A stretch of DNA of 64,000 nucleotides, from assembly GCA_029204225.1 (NCBI GenBank), contig CM055101.1, forward strand, positions 45,731,906 through 45,795,905. The letters are read 5' to 3'. A program made the position numbers and the translations under genes. Of this stretch, positions 58,201 through 64,000 are shown in pieces; the first letter of the stretch is position 1; each line of letters opens with the position of its first letter. Under the pieces are notes generated by a model. That model searched no databases. It had not been told where the DNA came from and saw only the letters and a program-made list of their open reading frames with translations. The DNA comes from Diphasiastrum complanatum. Taxonomy: Eukaryota > Streptophyta > Lycopodiopsida > Lycopodiales > Lycopodiaceae.

Positions 58201-59544
58201 GGGGTCACAGGTGCATCACGTGGCAGAGGTGGGACACATGGCACAGGTTATACCGGCAGACAGGCAGGGCACACAGGGGGGGGCAGTGGCATACCTACCT
58301 ATGTCGACATGATGGAGGAGGCTCTTGATAGAGGGCAGAGTGGTTTAGATGCTGGTCCCGCAGATGTTTGGATGCGTGCAGCACAGAGTCATGGCCGTTA
58401 CTACGACAGCACACCAGAGGAGGCACCTGATGACTTTCATTGCACAGATTGGGAGGCCATGCAGGGTCTACAGGGTGCACATGATGAGGCACGGGATGAG
58501 GCTTGGGTTAATTCAGGGGTTGGTGCACAGGATGATTCAGAGGTCGGTGCACAGGATGATTTAGAGGCTGGTGCACAGGATGAGTCCCAGAGCCCAGAGC
58601 ATTTGTATTCGGATGCCCAGCTGGCCGACTTGGTTGCCACATTGGATTCAGAGGCCCAGCAGATGCCGAGTGTCAGGGCGCCCCCATCATCTCTTGCCAG
58701 CATGCCACACACAGAGTCCCAGCCAGAGCAGCCGCATGAGGTGCCTACAGTTCCTCCAGCTCCTCAGAGGGTGTATGTGCGTCGCACAGCTCCTCCAGTG
58801 CCACCGATGCCATTTAGGCCTGCATCCCCTCCATCGCCGTCCACTTCTGCAGCACCAGGTCTCCATGGCAGGCCACCATCTGTGCCCAGGTTTTCTCTTG
58901 CAGCGCCCACATCCACAGTGGCTCCTCCAGTGGCAGCACCCACGTCACATCCTCCTCCTTTGGCAGCACCCAGGATGTACCAGTACCGGCCACCACAGCG
59001 CCCCTTTCAGTACATATCGCCACTGTACTCGCCTCCTGCACAGCCAGTTCCTCCACCTGCAGCAGCCCCACGGGCACACACTCCACGAGCTCATCCTCCT
59101 CGCTCAGTTGCACAGGGAGTTCCCTCTTTTGCTTCCCTATCCCAGCCGGCCTCAGCTTGGGCCCAGCCTAGCCAGCCAGGTGATTTGCATGGGGGTGACG
59201 AGGCATTGACAGCTCCTCTTGTCCGCAAGAGACCAGGCAGGCCCAAGGGTGCACCGAACAAGAAAGGCAAGGCACAGAAACTGTCAGGGAGGAGAGGACG
59301 ACCACGCAGGGCTCCAGGTACAGGTAGAGGTGCAGTATCACAGCCAGTTGGAGCAGGTGTTGTTGGTTTGGCCTGCTTGGGGGCTGATGCGGAGGCTGAT
59401 TGGGAGGATGAGGATGACGAGTCTTCCCCCTCGGATACACAGCCCATGCCAGTTCCAGACAGGCAGAGATATCGGCTGCGAGAGTCAGCTCGGGGCCCTG
59501 AGTTGTCTCCAGAGCATTCGTCTGAGTCAGAGCCAGAGCATTGA
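55225..59544 (+). CDS. hAT-family transposase with AT-hook tail (4 exons)
   Basis: Cut-and-paste transposase, nuclear. Exons by splice consensus and phase: 55225-57098, 57213-57558, 57652-57813, 57916-59544; introns 114, 93 and 102 bp; 1,336 residues, longer than the usual 600-800 for plant hATs. BED-like finger C33, C36, H50, C67; Pro-rich linker 125-290; catalytic region with SDGWTD (D380, D384), VVTDNATN (D443) and CAAHGIDLLM. The dimerisation domain spans exons 2-3 (WWTMFGSTYPSIQRLALRVL, CERNWSTWALIHTRRRNRL). Exon 4 is a 540-residue tail: a charged coil (MAERERELAEMRERELG), acidic repeats (GAQDDSEVGAQDDLEAGAQD), a Pro-rich stretch, then AT-hooks KRPGRPKG and GRRGRPRRAPG near residues 1230-1260, and an acidic end. 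No stop or frameshift, so it may be active. The start ATG is the first in frame and precedes the finger. Confidence 0.88.
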
Positions 59545-60067
59545 TTGTGGCTCTATTGTTTTAGTTTCAGTAGTTTGTCTCTAGCAGTCGGTCTACCATT
59601 GTACTCAGATGATTTTTCACATTATATACAGTGTTTGGCCTACATTATTTGCTGCACATTGTGCGTATGTCGCTCTGTACATGTGATGCTTTATTTTATG
59701 TTGAAGAATTCTATGTGCGTGTGTGAATCCTATTTTCATTTAATTTCGTTTGAAGTGAATGCTAGCTTCACATATATGCACATACATCATGAGCACAGCA
59801 ATCACCCCTACACCCCAAACGACATTGAATAAACACATGTAATACATCTGCATTTAAAAAAATTACAAACATTGCATCTTACATGACCAGGCTCGCGTTG
59901 CACAAAAAACAACTATGTATATATTCAACCGTTGTATCAGGATAACATCACATATACTGTCATTTTTTTAAGCAGCCATCTAGTTATTTGCTGCACCATA
60001 AACTGCCGAAAACTACATAGCAACAGTCCGCCACATACGGGTGGACCTCATCTATTCTAAACATCCC
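59545..60067. other. hAT B intergenic 3' region
   Basis: Between the two convergent frames; no ORF of note. Right part resembles 52840-52925 of copy C. Confidence 0.5.
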
Positions 60068-60172
60068 TCACTGATCCTCCACCGACTCCTCGCCCTCGTC
60101 TGGTGCATTGTTTTGTCGCTCTTGCTCTGCCTCCCGGTTAGCCCGAGCTGCCTCCTGGTTAGCCCGACGTCT
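60068..60172 (-). pseudogene. hAT B second ORF, C-terminal end, broken by copia
   Basis: 35 codons ending TGA at 60068: RRANQEAARANREAEQERQN then NAPDEGEESVEDQ. Homologous to the end of the frame at 52925-53232. A duplicated RANQEA/RANREA unit is visible. Interrupted by the LTR at 60173. Confidence 0.55.
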
Positions 60173-60173
60173 G

Positions 60174-60576
60174 TGTTGAAGAGTAATGCCTATTTTACCC
60201 CTTTTGGCTAAGCATTAGTTAAGTTGTACATAACTCATGGGGCATGTTTTTTAATTAAATGCATGACCCCCCCCTTTTTTGTTAAGTTATGTAAATTAGT
60301 GCAAGTGGCCCACTTGGCCAAGTAGCTCACTCCCATGGTTGACACCTAGACTTTCCATGCATGTAAAGGAGGTGCTTGCCTCACAAGGGATTTGGAGGAC
60401 CCACGCCCTCCTCTCTCTCACTAGCAATTCATTTCTTCTTGAGACTTTTGAGTTTGTGAGATGCTCATGCAATTCTCCTTGTGTGTGATATTTCCATAGC
60501 CAAGTTTTCTCAAGCTTTCATAGTTGATCTAGCATCTGAGTTAAGATACTCCATAGCTAGGTCTTGTAATTCTTCA
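60174..60576 (+). repeat. Copia 5' LTR
   Basis: Starts TGTTGAAGAG and ends TTCTTCA, about 403 bp. The left base is set by TG and the hAT coding break; a start at 60172 is also possible. Confidence 0.85.
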
Positions 60577-60588
60577 TGGTATCAGAGC
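60577..60588 (+). other. Primer binding site, tRNA-iMet
   Basis: TGGTATCAGAGC, directly after the LTR. Confidence 0.95.
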
Positions 60589-61045
60589 AGGTTGTCTAGC
60601 CTGTGAGTCTGAGAGTGAGAGAAACTTCAGTGCTTAGATTCTTGAGAAGATTCTTATCTTCTACAAGCACCTCAATCTTGAAAGAGGGAGCATTTGATCT
60701 ACAGGTGTCAGATCAGGTGGAGTCTTGCACTGTTGGTGAGCTATTGGCAAGGGGAGTGGGATGATCCAAAAACTTTCTAAATCTGGCTAAGTTTTGGAGA
60801 GTTTTTCTGGAGGAGCTTACACAAAAGTAGGGCGCACTTTCTGTAGGGGCTTCTGGTTTCTGTTCCAGTGGAGCCTAGTGCTTGTGCTAGTGAGGCCACA
60901 CCAAGTGGCAAAGACAAAAGCAGGAGCTGAAGGGTTGCCTTGAAGTGGCTACATACCCTAGTTTGGGGTTAAACCCTTGTTGTTGGAAGCTGTTCTTTTC
61001 TGATCTCTTTCAAGTTGAGCTTCTGTTTTAAGCACAGATTTTAGC

Positions 61046-64000
61046 ATGGCAAGTCTTGGGGAGAGTTTGCTGGGTGAATCTAGCAAACTAGATGGCACAA
61101 ACTACAGAGTGTGGAAGTTCAAGATAGCCAATATCTTGATGGATAAGAATTGCTGGGAGGTCATGACAGGTACAGAACCTGTACCAACATCTGATCCTGA
61201 ATTGAAGGACTACATGAACAGGAGACATAAAGCTCATAGGATAATCAATCTTTCTGTCAAGGACAATATTATTCCTCACATTTGCAATGCAAGGGATGCA
61301 GCTGATGCTTGGACAATTCTGAAGTCTATGTTTGAAACAGTGGATTCAGCCAAGCTGGTGTATTTGCAAAACAGGTTACATACTCTCAAGATGGAAGCAG
61401 GTGCAACAATTGGTGATCATATTACAAAGGTCAAGGACCTATTGGATCAGCTTGCTTCAGTTGGAGAGAAAGTAAGTGACAGGAGTATTGTTCCCATAGT
61501 CTTGAACAGCTTGTCATTCAACTATCAAGACTATGTGATGTCCCTTTCTGCTAGGGAGAAACTCCCAACCTTTGGGGAGTTATGTGGTCTTCTTTTACAG
61601 GAGGAGATGAGAAGGAAGAATCTTTCTGAAAGGGAAGATAATCCAGAGCTTGCATTTGCTTCTAAGAAGAAGCAAAACTTTCAGAAGAAAGGCAAAGGCA
61701 AAAAGAAGAACTCAAAGCAAAGCTTGGAGCAGCAGGTGTCCAAGTTACAGGTTGGAGAGGAGTCAAGCACCAATTCCTCATCCACACCCAAGAGGAAGGG
61801 CAACTGCAACTATTGTGGTAAGTATGGGCATTTTGCTTTTGAATGCAGGAAGAAGCAAAGTGATCAGAAGAAGGGAAAGAACCAGCAGAGTCACTTTGTT
61901 GACAAAGTTGCAGAGGAGGAGCAATCTGGTGTGCTTGAGCTATTCACCGCAGCCCTATCATCTGAATCCACATTTGGTGGATGGTATATTGATTCTGGAG
62001 CCTCAAAGCACATGACACCTCATAGAGATTGGTTCAGCACCTATGAGGAGACAGAAGATCGCCAGCATGTTTGCCTTGGAGATAATTCTACACGTATGGT
62101 GAGGGGCAAAGGTACAGTTGCAATACAGCTATCATCAGGTGAGGTGAAGGAAATTAAAAGTGTGTTGCATGTACCAGGGTTGGCTAAGAACTTGTTATCT
62201 GTTGGTGCCATTACCAAACAGAACATGGTGGTAGAGTTTAATGATTCTAAATGTTTGGTAAAAGACAAAGAGAAGAACTTCAAAGTGGTAGCCAAGGGAA
62301 TGCAAGAAGGAGGTCTTTACAAGCTTTTCACAACCATTCCTAGCCAAGAGGCCTTGTCTGCAAGAGATACTAATCGGGACAAGCTTTGGCATGAGAGATA
62401 TGGTCATTTGAGTTACAAAAGTTTGCAAGTTTTGAACAGGCACAAAATGGTAGTAGATCTTCCTAGCATTAAGTCTTCTTCAGATACATGTGAGGCTTGT
62501 GCATTAGGGAAGCAACAGAGGAAAAAGTTTCCAAAGGAGAAAGCTACCAGGGCCAAGGGCATTCTTGAACTTGTGCATTCAGATTTATGTGGTCCCATGC
62601 AGGTCAAATCAGCAGGGGGGGCATACTATCTCATGACCTTCGTAGATGATTTCTCTCGGAAGGTATGGGTCTATTTTCTGAAACTGAAATCTGAAGCGTT
62701 CAAATACTTCAAACAGTGGAAAGCTATGGTGGAAAACCTCACAGGAAAGAGGTTAAAGACTCTCAGGTCAGATAAGGGTGGTGAGTATATTTCTGATGAG
62801 TTCAAAGATCTTTGCAAAGCTTGTGGGATAAAGAGACAGTTTACTGCTCCACATACACCGCAGCAAAACAGCGTGGCTGAGCGGAAAAACAGGTCTATAG
62901 TTGAGTGTGCGAGGAGCATGCTCAAGGCAAAGGGGTTGCCAAATTCCTTTTGGGCAGAAGCGGTAGCAACTGCTGTTTTTCTATTGAATAGAAGTCCAAC
63001 CAAAGCAGTTGAAGGAATCACGCCAGAAGAGGCATATAGTGGCAAGAAGCCCAAAGTGGGCAGCCTTCGAGTATTTGGGTGTACAGCATATGCACATATA
63101 CCAAAGGACTTGCGGAAGAAACTTGATGCAAAATCCGTAAAGTGTGTCTTTCTTGGGTATAGTGAAGGTGAGAAAGCTTATGTGCTATATGATCTCGAAA
63201 ACAGGAGGAAGATCCTAAGTCGAGATGTCATCTTTGATGAAGAGCATGCACCCAAGATACAGGAGCAGGAGAAGGAAGGAATTACTGAGTTCATACCCTT
63301 GATTGATTCCACGGATGAGGATCCTAGTCAAGAGTCCCGTAAGCCTCAAGTGCAGGAGCAACAACAGGAAATCGAACCTACTAGTTCGAGACCTCTTTTT
63401 GGCCAAGTACCAGAAGCAGAAGTTGGGGACAAACGGAAGACTAAAACAGTACCATGGGATACGTGGTCACCATCCACATCACCTACTGCTAGGAAAAAGC
63501 TACCTAGGTGGTATTGGGAAACAATCAAAGAAGGTCAAATGATTGAAGAAGGAGAGAGCAGTGAACAGGGTGTCAGAAGATCTCTTAGGTCTCATGAGAG
63601 ACAAGAGACTAACTTTGCTCTTATGTCCACTATTCTGAATGCAGATGAGCCACAATTCTTTCACGAAGCCGTGAGAGAAAAGGTATGGCAACATGCCATG
63701 CAGGAGGAGTACGACTCCATTGTCAAGAATGACACATGGGAGCTCACTACATTGCCAGAAGGGAAGCAACCAATAGGTTGCAAGTGGGTCTATAAGACCA
63801 AGTTTCATGCCAATGGAACAGTGGACAAGTACAAGGCAAGGTTGGTGGCGAAAGGCTATGCTCAGCAAGAGGGGCTAGACTATGATGAGACATTCGCACC
63901 TGTTGCTAAAATGACATCTATCAGGACTGTTTTGGCTATAGCCTCATATTTTGATTGGGATGTCCATCAAATGGATGTCAAGAGTGCCTTTCTTAATGGG
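61046..64000 (+). CDS. Copia Gag-Pol polyprotein, 5' 985 codons, open
   Basis: Polyprotein for retrotransposition, continuous from ATG at 61046 (MASLGESLLGESSKLDGTN) to the window end. Gag core residues 1-200 (YRVWKFKIANILMDKNCWEV); zinc knuckle C254, C257, H262, C267; protease WYIDSGAS with D316; pre-integrase HH-CC (LWHERYGHLS ... CEACALGKQ). Integrase catalytic D513 (HSDLCGPM), D576 (RSDKGGEY) and E612 (AERKNRS), the last pair 35 residues apart as expected. Integrase tail VFLGYSEGEKAYVLYD; connector; RT start (GCKWVYKTKFHANG, KARLVAKGYAQQEGLDYDET, QMDVKSAFLNG) at the window edge. The YVDD box and RNase H lie beyond. I read it in this frame to the end and met no stop. All visible catalytic residues are present, so autonomous activity is possible. 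Confidence 0.95.
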   Translation, partial: MASLGESLLGESSKLDGTNYRVWKFKIANILMDKNCWEVMTGTEPVPTSDPELKDYMNRRHKAHRIINLSVKDNIIPHICNARDAADAWTILKSMFETVDSAKLVYLQNRLHTLKMEAGATIGDHITKVKDLLDQLASVGEKVSDRSIVPIVLNSLSFNYQDYVMSLSAREKLPTFGELCGLLLQEEMRRKNLSEREDNPELAFASKKKQNFQKKGKGKKKNSKQSLEQQVSKLQVGEESSTNSSSTPKRKGNCNYCGKYGHFAFECRKKQSDQKKGKNQQSHFVDKVAEEEQSGVLELFTAALSSESTFGGWYIDSGASKHMTPHRDWFSTYEETEDRQHVCLGDNSTRMVRGKGTVAIQLSSGEVKEIKSVLHVPGLAKNLLSVGAITKQNMVVEFNDSKCLVKDKEKNFKVVAKGMQEGGLYKLFTTIPSQEALSARDTNRDKLWHERYGHLSYKSLQVLNRHKMVVDLPSIKSSSDTCEACALGKQQRKKFPKEKATRAKGILELVHSDLCGPMQVKSAGGAYYLMTFVDDFSRKVWVYFLKLKSEAFKYFKQWKAMVENLTGKRLKTLRSDKGGEYISDEFKDLCKACGIKRQFTAPHTPQQNSVAERKNRSIVECARSMLKAKGLPNSFWAEAVATAVFLLNRSPTKAVEGITPEEAYSGKKPKVGSLRVFGCTAYAHIPKDLRKKLDAKSVKCVFLGYSEGEKAYVLYDLENRRKILSRDVIFDEEHAPKIQEQEKEGITEFIPLIDSTDEDPSQESRKPQVQEQQQEIEPTSSRPLFGQVPEAEVGDKRKTKTVPWDTWSPSTSPTARKKLPRWYWETIKEGQMIEEGESSEQGVRRSLRSHERQETNFALMSTILNADEPQFFHEAVREKVWQHAMQEEYDSIVKNDTWELTTLPEGKQPIGCKWVYKTKFHANGTVDKYKARLVAKGYAQQEGLDYDETFAPVAKMTSIRTVLAIASYFDWDVHQMDVKSAFLNG

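Larger units (their letters stand above)
54800..60172 (+). mobile_element. hAT B, complete transposase copy, interrupted at 60173
   Basis: 5' end with the GGTACC palindrome, a four-exon transposase (55225-59544), a 3' untranslated region and the start of a convergent second ORF, cut by a copia insertion at about 60173. The 3' terminus should lie beyond the window. Confidence 0.8.
60174..64000 (+). mobile_element. Ty1/copia element with intact frame, runs off the window
   Basis: 5' LTR 60174-60576, primer site 60577-60588, leader of about 460 bp, polyprotein open from 61046 to the last base. Inserted into the second ORF of hAT B. The 3' part and the target duplication are outside the window. 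Confidence 0.93.

Noticed and set aside
60577..60588. tRNA gene
   Set aside because: Only the 12-base complement of a tRNA 3' end is present; it is the primer binding site next to the LTR.

Overview
The window looks like nuclear DNA of a land plant with a large, transposon-packed genome. The evidence is several Ty1/copia elements primed by initiator tRNA-Met, Ty3/gypsy pieces (one primed by tRNA-Asp), BED-finger hAT DNA transposons with plant-type introns, long (CT)n/(CA)n/(TA)n tracts, and exons of a plant-type zinc/cation efflux (MTP) gene. A fern, lycophyte or gymnosperm would fit, but the sequence alone does not settle it. Nothing bacterial, no CRISPR array and no rRNA or tRNA gene was seen.

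Layout. 0-9.4 kb: a dead gypsy reverse transcriptase, unrecognised open frames, a decayed unknown gene on the minus strand (2.2-3.65 kb), a possible solo LTR, AT-rich DNA, then a minus-strand copia 3' end with its LTR. 9.4-18.6 kb: mostly non-coding, then a plus-strand copia deletion derivative (13.2-15.1 kb; its LTR is an inverted homologue of the 8.3 kb LTR) abutting a minus-strand gypsy LTR-leader-gag fragment (15.1-18.6 kb). 18.6-25.1 kb: microsatellites, a 400-bp unit present twice, a truncated minus-strand copia and a 365-bp tandem satellite. 27.9-49.2 kb: the C-terminal exons of a cation-diffusion-facilitator gene on the minus strand, split by an inferred intron of about 20.6 kb.

That intron holds a 6-kb copia with a perfect GGAAT target duplication and a 1.5-kb internal inversion (30.1-36.1 kb). 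It also holds a dead minus-strand hAT (about 37.1-45.7 kb) into which a second copia has jumped (38.9-44.4 kb, target duplication ACTGT), a second hAT remnant (45.8-47.9 kb) and a copia scrap. 49.2-51.4 kb is ordinary non-coding DNA.

From 51.4 kb to the end is a cluster of hAT copies: a 5'-truncated copy, an internally deleted copy joined to it tail-to-tail, and an apparently complete copy (55.2-60.2 kb) joined head-to-head. The joints are long palindromes built from GGTACCGC-type motifs around (TA)n. The complete copy encodes a transposase of about 1,336 residues in four exons, with an unusually long AT-hook-bearing C-terminal tail. A second, convergent open frame lies downstream and is itself broken by a copia element. 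That last copia runs off the window end and its gag-protease-integrase-RT frame is fully open for 985 codons, so it is the youngest-looking element here.

The strongest candidates for something new are the hAT family (palindromic termini, second ORF, AT-hook tail), the copia with an inverted internal segment, and the MTP gene carrying a 20-kb nest of elements in one intron. Exon joins were inferred by eye from splice consensus, reading phase and family resemblance; no alignment or search was run.
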